A stretch of 64,000 nt of DNA from Acephala macrosclerotiorum (taxonomy: Eukaryota; Ascomycota; Leotiomycetes; Helotiales; Mollisiaceae), in contig MU119413.1 of the NCBI GenBank assembly GCA_014904845.1, positions 1 through 64,000 on the forward strand, in the 5' to 3' direction. The notes beneath the pieces were generated by a model. It saw only the letters and a list, made by a program, of their open reading frames with translations, searched no databases and was not told the DNA's origin. Positions 1 through 11,262 of the stretch are shown piece after piece; position 1 is the first letter of the stretch, and the number at the start of each line of letters is the position of its first letter. The translations under genes were made by a program, and so were the position numbers.

Positions 1-92
1 ATAAATAAAATAAATAAAATAAATAAAATAAATAAAATAAATAAAATAAATAAAATAAATAAAATAAATAAAATAAATAAAATAAATAAATA
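1..92. repeat. 9-bp microsatellite (TAAATAAAA)n
   Basis: The window opens with about ten near-perfect head-to-tail copies of a 9-base unit, TAAATAAAA, before the sequence becomes irregular AT-rich DNA. No coding potential. Confidence 0.9.
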
Positions 93-1200
93 TTATTAAA
101 ACATTTTAAAATAATATTTATAAATTATTTAAAATAATATTTATAAATTATTTAAAATATTATATAAATTAAAATAATTATTTTATTATTTATTTTATTA
201 AAAAATACATATATTAATAATATTAATTTAAAATTAAATATTTATTTAATTTATTATAAAAATTTCAAATAAATTTATTAAATACATATTAAAATATTAA
301 ATTATAAAATTAAAAATTACAAGAATTTTAATATTTTTTATTAAAATTTAAATATAAACTAATAATCGTATTTTATTTAATTAATAAATTTTAATCGTTT
401 TATAAATTATATAAATAAATAAAAATAAAAAATAAAAATATTAATATTATTTAAAATTTAATCGTAAAATCGATTAATTTAAATAAAATTTACGCGCGTA
501 AAAATACCGGTTTAATATACGAATAATTACTCGATATTAAAAATTTAAATTGAAATATTTAAAAATTAAACGATTTAATTAATTAAATATAATTATATAA
601 AAATCGCGTATAATCGTTTATAATCGTCGAAAATTGAAAATTTTAATATTTTCATAGATTGAAATTTATTTATTAATTGATTATTAATTAGTAATCGACT
701 TTTTTAATTAAACGTTAAAATTTTAAATATATAATTATTATATAATGCGCGTTATTAATAAATTACTAGTATTATTAATAATTAATTAATATATAATTTT
801 TTTTTAATATTATTTAATAATAATATTTAATAAAATTTTTAAAATTTATTAAATAAATAAATATATTATAATTATATATTATTTTATTAAACGAAAAATT
901 AAATTAATAAATATATTATTTAATTTTATTAAAAAATATATATATTAATAACGTTATTAATAAATTAATAATAATTTAATTTATTAATATTATATTAAAA
1001 ATATCGTATTATTAATAAACGATTTAAATATATATAAAACTTTTTTTAAATTTTAATATATATATTAATTATATCAATTAATTTTTTTAAAAAATAAATT
1101 TTAAATTTAAAAAATATATTAAAAAAAATAAAAATAAAATAATATTAATTTCGTACGATTTAACGTTATACGTAATATTTATATAATAAAATATTTCTCT
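93..1200. other. AT-rich, RIP-like non-coding block (left part)
   Basis: Almost pure A/T with scattered C and G. Most of the remaining cytosines sit in CG dinucleotides, while CA, CT and CC are rare. No convincing ORF. Parts of this block reappear further right: 640-810 resembles 7410-7570 and 980-1170 resembles 5975-6140, in the same orientation. This looks like repeated DNA mutated by RIP and then diverged. The original element cannot be read. Confidence 0.75.
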
Positions 1201-1206
1201 CGTACC

Positions 1207-1268
1207 AAAAGAAAAAGTCCGTCCGTCGACTCGCAAGCGAGCCAATCAGCGGACGGGCTTTTTCTTTT
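1207..1268. repeat. Inverted repeat / hairpin
   Basis: A 19-base arm at 1207-1225 is matched by its reverse complement at 1250-1268 with one mismatch. The loop contains a second small hairpin (CTCG-CAAG-CGAG). It marks the abrupt edge between AT-rich DNA and a GC-richer island. It could be a transposon end; nothing shows transcription termination. Confidence 0.75.
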
Positions 1269-1298
1269 AATACTCGATGCACATTTTGCTTCGCAGAC

Positions 1299-1320
1299 CT
1301 CGCAAAGGCGCCTTTGCGAG
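1299..1320. repeat. Perfect 22-bp palindrome
   Basis: CTCGCAAAGGC is followed directly by its exact reverse complement. A further small hairpin, AAGTC-TTC-GACTT, follows about 10 bases later. Function unknown; probably a relic of a repeat end, like the neighbouring hairpins. Confidence 0.85.
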
Positions 1321-1497
1321 AGACTATAAAGTCTTCGACTTTAGTAATATACTCTTATTTCAAGTTTCAAGTTTCAAATTAAAAACTCTTAATTTGAGCG
1401 TTTTATAAGCATTTGAAATTGGTATAATTATTGAGATAAAATAGTAGTTTGAGATTCTGCCAGGCGGTGAAACCGATAAACTGATAAGTTCTTTAGT

Positions 1498-1771
1498 GCC
1501 TAACGAGCTGGGCTTCACGGGTCTGTGCGCTCAGGGTATTTTCGAAGAAAATAGAGAATAAAATCTCGAATTATAGACGATTAAAGGATTAAAAACGCAA
1601 TTCAACCAAAATGAAACTCGAAGCCGAGATTTAAAGTAAATTGAAAAAGTGGTGCTAGTAAAGTTTTAAAATAATGGTCGTAACTTTTGAAGTTTAAGGC
1701 AAAAAAGTGGCTCGCTAAAAGCGAAAATATGCCCTGTGGCGCACAGACCCGTGAAGCCCAGCTCGTAAGGC
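1498..1771. repeat. Inverted repeat pair around 1.6 kb
   Basis: The segment 1498-1544 is repeated in inverted orientation at 1722-1771, with a core of about 30 identical bases (GCGCACAGACCCGTGAAGCC and neighbours). The ~177 bases between are unique. This could be a small palindromic element or the junction of two oppositely oriented repeat copies. An ORF spans the right arm but looks non-coding. Confidence 0.75.
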
Positions 1772-2350
1772 AGAAACGCCTGCGGAGTCTCATATTACCA
1801 GGGGGACACTCCCTGGGACCCCCGTCTCTTATATTGAGTTACTACAATCGATTCAACCAATTTGGATTACTTTACTTAGTATATAATTCCAGGGGGAGAC
1901 CCCCTGGGACCCCCCTCGAGAGCTGCGCAGCCATTCCAGCATTTAAGTGCCTTGGTGCCTTAGGCAGAAACGCATTTCTGGCAGAGCCTCACACCAGGGG
2001 AATACTCCCTGGGACCCCCGTCTTTTATATTGAATTGCTACGATTGATTCTATTGATTATAAATACTTCTTACGATTATATTTACTAGGGAGAGACCCCT
2101 TAGGAACCCCCTTTAAATGCTGCGCAGCTATAGAGTTAATAAGAGTAGGGTTTTGGTGTGCCAGCATTTCAATGCCTAAGGCAGAAACGCACTTCTAGTA
2201 GAGTCTCAATTTACACTAGAGGGACACCCCTTGGGACTCCCGTTTTATATTTAGTTACTACAATTGATTCAATTGATTATAAAGAATTATTTACCAGAGG
2301 GACACCCCCTGGGACCCCCGTTAAAAGCTGCGCAGTTGTAGAGATGTTCA
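1767..2350. repeat. Tandem array of ~200-bp units
   Basis: Three degenerate units start near 1769, 1963 and 2179 with a shared GGCAGAAACGC. Each contains the motif AGGGGGACACCCCCTGGGAC (variants near 1800, 1890, 1993, 2090, 2217 and 2295), then an AT segment like TTATATTGAATTACTACGAT, then AGCTGCGCAG. The ORF that reads across it only reflects the repeat. An inverted, mutated relic of the same family lies at 6780-7010. Confidence 0.8.
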
Positions 2351-2486
2351 GCACTTAGAGAATTTTGGTGTTTCTCACCGGATCGGCTATATATTAGTCC
2401 GAAGCTGCTACGTAATTACCCCTGCTCCAAAATCCTTAATGAACCAATCAAATCGCTTCATTTGGGCACCTCGGTTAAATTTTGTT

Positions 2487-4523
2487 GAAATCGCCTATCC
2501 CCTCGACCGGTGAGACATTGCCAGCGCTAAGCAGGGGGTCTCGCTCAGACTACACATCATAAAATTATGTACCTTTGCATACAAATTTATACGTAAAAGT
2601 ACATCGTTTTCATGAATCGCGTTTGCGCGCATCTCACTAACTACGCGCCACAGACAATAGAGTCTTTTACTACTCAAACTACGCAACTAAAGAAGCAAAA
2701 AGCTCAATCTCTTAAAGAAATACTCTTTAATCTCGGGCCAATTACAAACGTTTTCTACGAGCCATTCCGCCTAAAGTCTAAACAAGCAACAAAAGCACTT
2801 CTCTTTTTTTTTTTCTTTATAAAACCGCATTTATTCGATTATTTCAACCTGTTTTTTACTCGTGAATTTTTTCAGACGATTACTATTAATATTAATCGAT
2901 ATACAATTATATAAAAATTACATATAATACAAAAAAAAGCGCGAAAATAAACAAATCTATTTATAAAAAAATTATATATTTTTATCGATACAATTATATA
3001 TATAGATATATACGAGGAACTTATAATTGAAATATATTAAAATACAAATTTCAATAAAGACTTTTTACACTCAATTTCAAACTATATATCATTCTATCGT
3101 TTTAAGTAAATCAAATATTATTATTACATTTTTTGCTTTGAAAATAATCAAAGAAAAAAGTATTACTTGCTTTTAAACAAAAAATAGTAATATAAATTTA
3201 AACTTTTTACTTCGTTAATTCAAATTTCTTTTCAACGTTATTACTCTTTATTTTTTAACGTAAATATTGATAAACTTATAATGCAATACTTTAGCAAATA
3301 TATTTCTTTTTTTTTTTTCTTTTATTTCGCAATTTTACTAATAATTCTAAATCTCTATATATATACAAAATGCCAAAGAAATCGATAAAACAAAAATATA
3401 AAATTTATAGAATTACAAATTATAGATATATATATAACTAGATTTAAAACTCGAAAAAAAAAAAATTACAAAATATAATTTTCTTTTCAATATTTATTTA
3501 CTGACGATTGCCTCGTATAAAACTTTGTATTTTTTTTTCTACGTCGATATTTTACGATATATCTCGATAATTACTTTATATTTATTTTTTTATTTGCAAA
3601 ACTACGAACTTGCAATTTCGACGTTATTAGTACTACAAAACTACATAAAAAATTTTCTTATTACTTATTAAAACTTAAAAATCGATTCTCTACAAAACTT
3701 GAATAGAATACTTTTTTTGTAATAATAATTCAAAACGTTCTCTATTTAACTTAGTAAGATAATAATATCGTTTTTAGTTTAAGTAATATTTACACGATTA
3801 ATAAAGTAAAAAACTTTCGAAAAAAAGTAAAAAAACGTTTTATAAAAATATCAACAAATAAACGAATTATAAAGAAAGTATTTAAAAGTAATTATATAAA
3901 AGATTTACATATTTTTTGTTTTATCGACGATTATAATCATTATATAGAAAGCGTAAATCTTGCAAATCAATTCAAAGAAATATACGAGACTTATAAAACT
4001 TCGCTCAAAAACTAGTAATTTTTATTTTACTAATTAATTAATATAATTTATATCAATATTTACAAACTATATCAATTAAATATAAATAGACATTTTTTTA
4101 CACACTTGCAATTTAAAATAAAGTTTTATTACAAGTTTTTAGAGTATTCTAAAAAGGGCAAATTTTAGAGCTTATAATTAGAGTTTGAAAGTAAGAAAGT
4201 ATTTAATTCTGATCTCTAGTATTTACACTACTAGAATAAGCGACTTAAACGGAGCACTTGCGTATAGTATTTTTACGTATTAAAGTGCAAAAAAGTTTTA
4301 AAAAAAGAAGTAAAAAGTGTACTAAAACGCTCAATTGGTGGGTGTGTTTTTTGTAATGTAGTACTCTATAAGGAAAAAGAGTGCTAGATCCGATTTCATA
4401 GTAATAATGTATCTTACTAAGGGATTTGTATGCAAAGGTACATAATTTTATGATGTGTGGTCTGAGCGAGACCCCCTGCTTAGCGCTGGCAATGTCTCAC
4501 CGGTCGAGGGAATAGTTGAGATG
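2487..4523 (+). mobile_element. piggyBac-type DNA transposon, fossil
   Basis: An 86-base segment at 2501-2586 recurs as its reverse complement at 4424-4509 with a single mismatch. Weaker similarity extends about 14 bases outward on both sides. The ~2.0-kb interior carries remnants of a piggyBac-family transposase. A TTAA lies near each end (2475 and 4551), but the sequences between TTAA and TIR do not match, so the exact ends and duplication are unproven. The interior is AT-rich and riddled with stops while the TIRs keep normal composition. Confidence 0.85.
2612..4013 (+). pseudogene. piggyBac transposase pseudogene (DDE_Tnp_1_7 family)
   Basis: The first ~100 codons are open (2612-2914) and end in a block like the piggyBac N-terminal region (FDYFNLFFTREFF...). 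The next block, near 3014-3190, reads in one frame as DFLHSISNYISFYRFK, followed by a stop where the family usually has another residue; several other stops replace tryptophans. The family hallmark YNxxMxGVDLADQ is still visible as DYNHYIESVNLANQF around 3927-3975, with Gly and Asp changed by G-to-A mutations. The reading ends near 4013. The family cuts and pastes at TTAA; this copy cannot make protein. Orientation and family are clear; the exact ends are not. Confidence 0.85.
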
Positions 4524-4559
4524 ACTCGTGCCACGTGAATAACACGTGACTTAATAAAA

Positions 4560-4640
4560 GTTGACATTAGTCCTCAAGGCGAACGGTCAAAAAGTTAATA
4601 TTAGTTCTCAAGGCGAACGGCCAGCAAGACGAACGGCCAA
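4560..4640. repeat. Short tandem repeat next to the piggyBac fossil
   Basis: Two ~33-base copies of a unit like GTTGACATTAGTCCTCAAGG plus CGAACGG, then a third partial copy (AGACGAACGGCCAA). It lies immediately right of the transposon and ends where the AT-rich block resumes. Confidence 0.75.
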
Positions 4641-6779
4641 TTATATTAATATTAATAATTTTTTTTTTATAAAAAAAACGAATAAAATTAATTTATATAT
4701 ATATATTTTTTTATTATAATTTTTTAATACGTAAAATTCGTTATATTAATATATAAAATTATTAATTTTTTTCAATTTTAAAATATTTTTTTATTATATT
4801 TATTATTATATCGAAATCGTATTTTTATTTTATAATTTTTTCGTAATAATATTTATTTATACGATCGATTAAATTAATAAAAAACGTTTTATAATATTAA
4901 TTTTTTAAAAATTTAATTTTAATATAATAATTTCAAAATTTTTTTAATTTATTATTAAAAATATTATATATTTTTTTATTATATTTTTTATTAAATTTAT
5001 AAATAATTTAATTAATATATTTTATTAAAAATTAATATTTAATCAAATATTTTAATTTAAAATCGTATTATTACGATTTTATATATTATTTTATTAATTT
5101 TTTAATTATTAAAATAATTAATTTTAAAATTGTTTATTTTAAAATTATATATTCGTAAATTTTATATTAAAATATATTTATTTTACGATTTCGTTTATTT
5201 TTTAAATATTTTAAATAATATTAAAAAATAAATTATTTTTTATTTAATTATTTATAAATTATTTTTTTTAGTTTATTTATAATATTTTTTCGTAAAATTA
5301 ATTTTTTTAAATTTTTTAATTATAAATTATTTTTAAAATTTTATTAAACGTTATTATTTATTAATCGAAATATTTTATATATATATTTATTAAAAAAAAT
5401 TTAAAAAAATTTTTATAAACGATTATTAATATATTTTTTTTATTTATAATATTTTTTTTTTTAATATATTAATTCGATTCGTTTTATATAATATCGATTT
5501 TCGTTTTAAAATTTTTTTTTTTTGAAATTTATTTTATCGTATAATTTTAAACGTTTTTAACGTATAAATATTTTAATTAATTAATTTAATAATTTTTATA
5601 ATAAATATTTTCAATAAACGTTTTAATAAAATATTTTTAAAAATAATTTATAAATATTTCGAATAATCGTAAAATAATATTAATATATTATTAATTAATT
5701 AATTCGAAATTATAAAATAAAAATATAATTAAAATAAAAAATAAAAATATTTAATTAAAAAAATATATAATAATTTGATTAATTTTTTAATTAATTTTTT
5801 TCGTAAATAATATTATTTTATATAATAAACGCGAATTTAAATAAATAATTAAAATTCGAATTTTTGTAAAATTAATATATTTAAATTTTATTTTTATAAA
5901 AAATAATAAAAATTTTCGTAATTCGATAATATTTAAAAATATTAATTTAAATTAAAAATATTTAATTTTATTTAATTAATTTTTATTAATATTAATATTA
6001 TATTATTAATAAACGATTTAAACGTACGTAAATTTTTTTTCAAATTTTAATATACGTATTAATTATATTAATTAATTTTTTTAAAAAATATATTAAAAAA
6101 TTAAAATTAAAATAATATTAATTTTATATAATTTAATATTATATTAATATAATCGATTATTAATATTATCGATTATTTTAATTTAATATTAATAATATTA
6201 ATTCGATATTAATAATATTAATTTAAAATTTATAATTATTTAATATAATATAATAAAAAAAAGATTTTATTCGTAAATTTTTTTTAAATCTCGTAATTAT
6301 TTTTATCGTTTATTAATAATTAAAAACTCGTTTTAATTTTTAAATTTAAAAATAAAATTTTATAATTTAAAAATATATTTATATATTTTTTTAATTTATA
6401 TTTTTTTTATAATAATTTTTATAGTATTTATTAAATTAAATTTAAAAAATTTAATTAAATTAAAATTTATAAAATATAAAAATAAAAAATATTATATTTA
6501 ATTTCGATCGAAAATAATTAATTTAAAACGCTTTAAAAATTTTTTTTAAATATTTTAAATATTAAAATTATCGTATAATCGAATTTAAAAATATTAAAAT
6601 TTCAAGAATTTTACGATTTTATTTATTTATTTATAAATTTATTAAATTTATTATAATTGTATTACAAATTGAAAATATATTTAAATCGTTTACATTTCCA
6701 ATTTCAATTTATTTGAATTAGTAATTATTGTGCAATTTCAATTTCAATTGTAAAATACTATAAATCGCGATTGCGTTTA

Positions 6780-7010
6780 TTGAATAGAGTTTTTATTGCT
6801 CGATAGAATTTGCCTTTGAAAGAAATGCGATCAATTAAATCAATCAAAACAATTTAATATAAGAAACGAGAATTTCAAAGAGTATTTCTTTGATAGATAT
6901 AGTTTTAATAATTATTTAAAATCAATTGAATTAATCGTAGTAATTTAATATAAAAAACGAGAATTTTAAAAAACATTTTTTTAGTATAAAACTTTATTAA
7001 AAGTACGTTT
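6780..7010 (-). repeat. Degraded inverted copy of the 1.8-2.3 kb repeat
   Basis: Read on the minus strand, 6840-6965 gives twice a string like CTCGTTTTTTATATTAAATT followed by ACTACGATTAATTCAATTGA. This matches the AT half of the tandem unit at 1820-1860, 2020-2060 and 2240-2285. The GC half (AGGGGGACACCCC...) is replaced by A/T runs, as C-to-T and G-to-A change would produce. Confidence 0.6.
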
Positions 7011-7409
7011 CTATTTAAAGTTCTAATTAATTTATTAATTTATCAATTTATTAATTTATTCGATTTTTTTAAAAAAACGTTTTTTCAAACGAATTATTTT
7101 CTTTGTATCGACGAAAATTATTTTAATTTCAAATATTTATAAAACGTTCAAATTAAAAGTTTTTGATTTCAAATTTGAATCGTTAAATAAATTTAAAATA
7201 AATTTAAAATAGTAATTATTCTCGATCGAGTATAAAACAAACGTAACAAACGTAAAAACAAAAAAAAATAAAAATATACTCGCGAAATACGAATCGTATT
7301 AAGTATTATTTAATCGAAAAACGAAATAAAAATATATTTTATAATATTTATTTAATTTATTAAACGTATATTAAAATATTAAATTATAAAATAAAAAATT
7401 ATTAAATTT

Positions 7410-7570
7410 TAATATTTTTATAAATTAGAATTTATTTATTAATTAATTATTAATTAATAATCGATTTTTTTAATTAAATATTAAAAATTTAAATATATAA
7501 TTATTACGTAATACGCGCTATTAATAATATTATTAATAAACGATTAATATATAATAATTTTTTTTAATAT
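7410..7570. repeat. Diverged direct copy of 640-810
   Basis: Both segments share, in the same order, a block like TTTATTTATTAATTAATTAT, then ATCGATTTTTTTAATTAA, then AAATATATAATTATTA, then GCGCTATTAATAA. AT-rich composition makes chance similarity easier, but the collinear order over ~160 bases argues for true duplication. Confidence 0.6.
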
Positions 7571-8240
7571 TATCGATTTTAAATTTAATTTTAAAAAATT
7601 AAATATTTATAATATTATATTTAATTTTCTTTAAATTTAAAATATAATATATTTAAATATTAAATATATAAATAAATTAATTAAATTTATTAAATTTATT
7701 TTTAAATTTTTATTTTTAAAAAAATAATTTTAAATTTAATATTGATAATTTTATCGATCTTTTTATCACGTGATTAAAAATATAAATTTGAAATTTTTTA
7801 TAAAATATTTAAATTCAAAATTATTATTAATAAAAAATAAATTAAACAAATAATTAAAAATTTTAATTAAAAATAAAAATAAAATTTAATCGTATTTAAA
7901 TCATATGATTTAACAAATTTGCTTTATATGTCACGAAATTAAAGTTCAAAAATTAATTAAAAAAGTTTTATTAAAATAATTTTAAACTTGAAAACTTAAA
8001 AAAATTAAAATTAAAATTATATATATTATACGTAATTACGTATTTATTAGTATTATAATATCAATTTTTTTTTTATAATAATAATTAATTTAATATACTT
8101 TATATAATTAAAAAAAAATATATGATCGATAAATATTAATATTTTATTAATTAATTAATATTTTTTAAAAAATTTTAATAATAATTTTTAATATAATAAT
8201 TTTTAAAAATTCGTAGTAAATATAATATAAATAAAAGCCC

Positions 8241-8950
8241 CGGTGATTTTACGGAGTTCCTAGTCTATATTATACAACTTATAATAAGAATATTTATTTT
8301 TTAATACAATTTATATTTCTTTTTCAAATTATTTATCGAGAATTTTGAAAATCCGTTCTCGATATCAATTTGAGCATTCTTATGACTTCAGATCCTGAGG
8401 GAGAAATCTTTGGAGTCATTTTCTCAAGAACTTTTCAATACGATGCCGCGATAATATGAGAGAGTTTCCTCGCCCATTACAAGGACGATTTCATCTCTTT
8501 GTCTCGAATGAGAAAAGTTGTACGCAGTCCATGAGCCTTGAAATTTCCTAGGTCATCTCTACTCAAATTTTGAGCTGGATTGCGACAGATTAGAATCTCC
8601 TGCGGCCTGCCACTGAATCAAAGAACTTTATAAGGTCCTGCGGATTTAGAGCTTTCCATTGTAGTCTCACGTATTCGTTTTACAATACTCGCACTATCCA
8701 TTTAATCCATGTGAGTACCCGATATCACAAAGAACATAATATGCTTCATACAATAGTAAACTCATGCTACACTGCAGACGAAAACATGGTTTGCAATCGA
8801 GCGTCTTTGTACTCACCAATTGTCCGAGTAAAACGCTATTGTCAATTCTTGACTTTTCTCCAGAGCGCCCACCACATATTTTCTATGTGCGTAAATAATC
8901 AAAGCTCTAAAAGCGAGGTAAAATGTAGTCGAATATAAAAGAATATTAAT
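8241..8950. other. Normal-composition island, no recognised gene
   Basis: About 700 bases of ordinary composition between AT-rich blocks. It contains one 75-codon ORF (8711-8938, plus strand) with no motif I recognise. It may be a relic of unique sequence stranded between repeats. I cannot assign it. Confidence 0.5.
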
Positions 8951-9530
8951 TCGCTACTTATTTGTAGCTCGTAAAAAAATATATAAATTTAAATAATGCA
9001 ATAATTAGCGTGGATTACAAAGCGATAAAATCATTTACCGACGTCGAGTTATTTAACAATTTTTTAATAAGTAAATCGTAAGCGCAAATTAGTAATATTT
9101 TCGATTTCTCGATTAATCGTTTTTTTATATTTTTTAATTTTTTATTTATTATACGAATTATTATAAAAAAAAAAAAACTTTTATTTATTATTTTTATAAT
9201 TTTTTTTTTCGTTTTTTATATAATATTAAATTAATTTTTTTAAATATTAAAAAAAATTGAATATAAAAATTATAATTTTTAAACGTTATATTATTAAATT
9301 ATTAAATAAATAATAATATTTAAAATAAATTTTAATAAATTTTTTAAAATCTCGAGTTCGATATTATTTTTTTAATTACAAATATAAAAAATATAATAAA
9401 AAAACTTTTAAAATAAAATAATAATAATAAATATAATATAATAATTCCATATTATATTAAATACGATATAAATAGTTTCATATCGCGATAATAACTCGGG
9501 ACTTTATATTATTTAATATATATTGTTTTA
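8951..9530. other. AT-rich non-coding stretch
   Basis: A/T-dominated with homopolymer runs. It ends the AT-rich block before the first recognisable gene relic at 9.68 kb. Nothing else seen. Confidence 0.7.
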
Positions 9531-9676
9531 TATTGTAAACAATACTGTTTTTGTAATTTACACTTCCGCCAAAGACCGTAGCCTTCTCACGCTCAACTTC
9601 ATCAGCAAAACAAACCCAATTTGGGCGCACCCTCACGTTTTCCTCTCCTTTGTAAAAATAAAGTCGAATCCTCAAC

Positions 9677-10097
9677 ATGGACGGGGCACGCAAAATCGCA
9701 GACGAGCTCTCTGGGCTGCTGATGGGAATTCAACCATTGCTTTGTTCTGCGGAGCTACCTGCGGCATCTGTACTAGAAGATTGCAGACGTGCCACCGCAG
9801 CATTCTACGACGCTTTGCCTGAACCCCTCCCCGAGTCCGAGTATTTCAACGTCATACCCAAGGTTGAAGAGCGAAGAAGAGCAAGCAGGCCAAGAAGGAC
9901 AAGGACAAGGGTCGGAACAAGAGAAAGAATGAACGCAGGGAGGCTTTGCTAGCTGCGGTGGAAGGGCTTAGATCAGACGCTGAGGCGGAAGCTCTGGACT
10001 GAGATGATTATGAAGAAAAGGTTCCTCCCAAGTTTCAGCGCGCTATTGATGATGTATTTGATTATATTTTCAACGACGGTTTACAAAGGCCATCGAG
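9677..10097 (+). pseudogene. Broken gene for an acidic/basic hypothetical protein
   Basis: The first frame gives MDGARKIADELSGLLMG..., a helical N-terminus ending near FNVIPKVEE. A one-base deletion near 9870 moves the natural continuation to another frame: a lysine-rich stretch (KKSKQAKKDKDKG) then EALLAAVEGLRSDAEAEALD. That frame is interrupted by TGA at 10000-10002, where a tryptophan codon would fit (LD-stop-DDYEEK). It then continues DDYEEKVPPKFQRAIDDVFD to a plausible splice donor at 10098. Family unknown. The two lesions match those in the following genes, so I call it a relic; a sequencing error could explain the indel only. Confidence 0.55.
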
Positions 10098-10279
10098 GTA
10101 TGTTCTATTTCTACTCGTTCTTTCTCGGACAGCAGTGGGCAAATGGAAGCATTTATGGTATGAACTACCAAGGAACATGCTGACAAGCTCGATATAGTAC
10201 TCCACACCAAGATCGGCCCAAGTTTCTCAATCCCAAGGAGAACATTCTCGTCTTTCGTTATAATATTTCGTTCATTGTC

Positions 10280-11262
10280 TCAATGTATTACGACGATTTT
10301 ACCTCCAGCATTGTGCGAATCCAAAATCTTGTGAGCTTCGTGGATGTCTTTGTAGCTAAAGACAAACGCAGGCTTCGCATCCCACTCCCCATTTTCAATC
10401 TTCTTGACGATCTCCTGCAACAGTATGTTGGACAAGGGAAAATCTTCCGTTCCGAGAACCTTGCTATGGAACAAGCTAAAGTGAACACCAGATTCCATCT
10501 CCACTATCGGATTGAAGTCCTTGACGGGAGCCAAACTTCCAAGCTAACCAGCTTGCAGCATCCGACCACCAGGACGAACAAGGCGGATCGATTCTAGCAA
10601 GACAGGATTGCCGATCAGATTCAAGACCTTGTCGAATCTCTGTCCTACTGAAAGTACTTTACTAAGATCTGATTGTTCGAGCACCGCATCAACAGCTCCC
10701 ATCTTCTTCAACATCTCAAACCTCTCCATTCGCCTCGTCGTCGCGGTGACTTTCGCCCCTGCATTGACAGCTAAATTCAACGCGGCTTGCCCGATCATCG
10801 ACGTGGCGCCACGGATCAGAAGTGCCTGCCCTTTCTTGACATCCAACACTGTGTGGACGCAACTCCAAGCCGTACAATACACTTCCGGCAACGCCGCCAA
10901 GTCTTGCCATGGAAGGTCCGTCTCGAGAGGTATGCCATTCGCAACAGGGACATTGACAAACTCTCCGTATCCACCCGGACGATTCCTTCCCATTCCGCCC
11001 ATCACCCCAGCTACTTTAGTGCCGATAGGAATGGAGTTGTCGGGACAAGCTGCAACAATGCCGACGCATCCGAGGCCGGAGATGGGGTTCCATTCATCCC
11101 ATTCACCCTTTCGCATATGCATTTCTGCATGATTCACCCTAAAGGTTTGACGTGGACGAGGACTTCTCCGGAGATGGGTGCTGGTTTGGGGACGGTAGTA
11201 TATGTGAGGACTTCTGGGCCGCCGAAGCAAGGGATAGTTATTGCTTCCATTGTTTCTGACAT
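10280..11262 (-). pseudogene. Zinc-independent MDR / quinone oxidoreductase pseudogene
   Basis: Full-length medium-chain reductase of the quinone oxidoreductase (enoyl-reductase-like) type, ~327 codons, single exon. It starts MSETMEAITIPCFGGPEV at 11262, then NHAEMHMRKGEWDEWNP, a nucleotide-binding region around IRGATSMIGQAALNLA, and ends AGGKIVVIH. Two lesions: a one-base deletion near 11141-11147 (frame changes between LVHVK and NHAEMHM), and TAG at 10541-10543 in place of the tryptophan in QAG-W-LGSLAPV. The second change is CCA to CTA on the plus strand, a RIP-type CpA to TpA. The family reduces quinones or enones with NADPH; this copy should not yield an active enzyme. Confidence 0.85.

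Larger units (their letters stand above)
4641..8240. other. AT-rich, RIP-like non-coding block (right part)
   Basis: About 3.6 kb of nearly pure A/T with no believable ORF. The remaining cytosines are largely in CG. 5975-6140 resembles 980-1170 and 7410-7570 resembles 640-810 (same orientation). 6640-7260 is slightly less degraded and includes an inverted relic of the 1.8-2.3 kb tandem repeat. This is consistent with ancient repeats erased by RIP. Confidence 0.75.

Noticed and set aside
1687..2358. Protein-coding ORFs of 133 and 66 codons
   Set aside because: They simply read through the ~200-bp tandem repeat; motifs such as GRPPGTP are translations of the repeat, not a domain.
2475..4554. 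TTAA target-site duplication of the piggyBac fossil
   Set aside because: A TTAA is present near each end, but the DNA between TTAA and TIR is different on the two sides and of different length (about 30 and 50 bases).
9477..9822. Overlapping ORFs on both strands near 9.5-9.8 kb
   Set aside because: They overlap the start of the 9677 relic in other frames and include A/T runs; only the 9677 frame has a coherent continuation.
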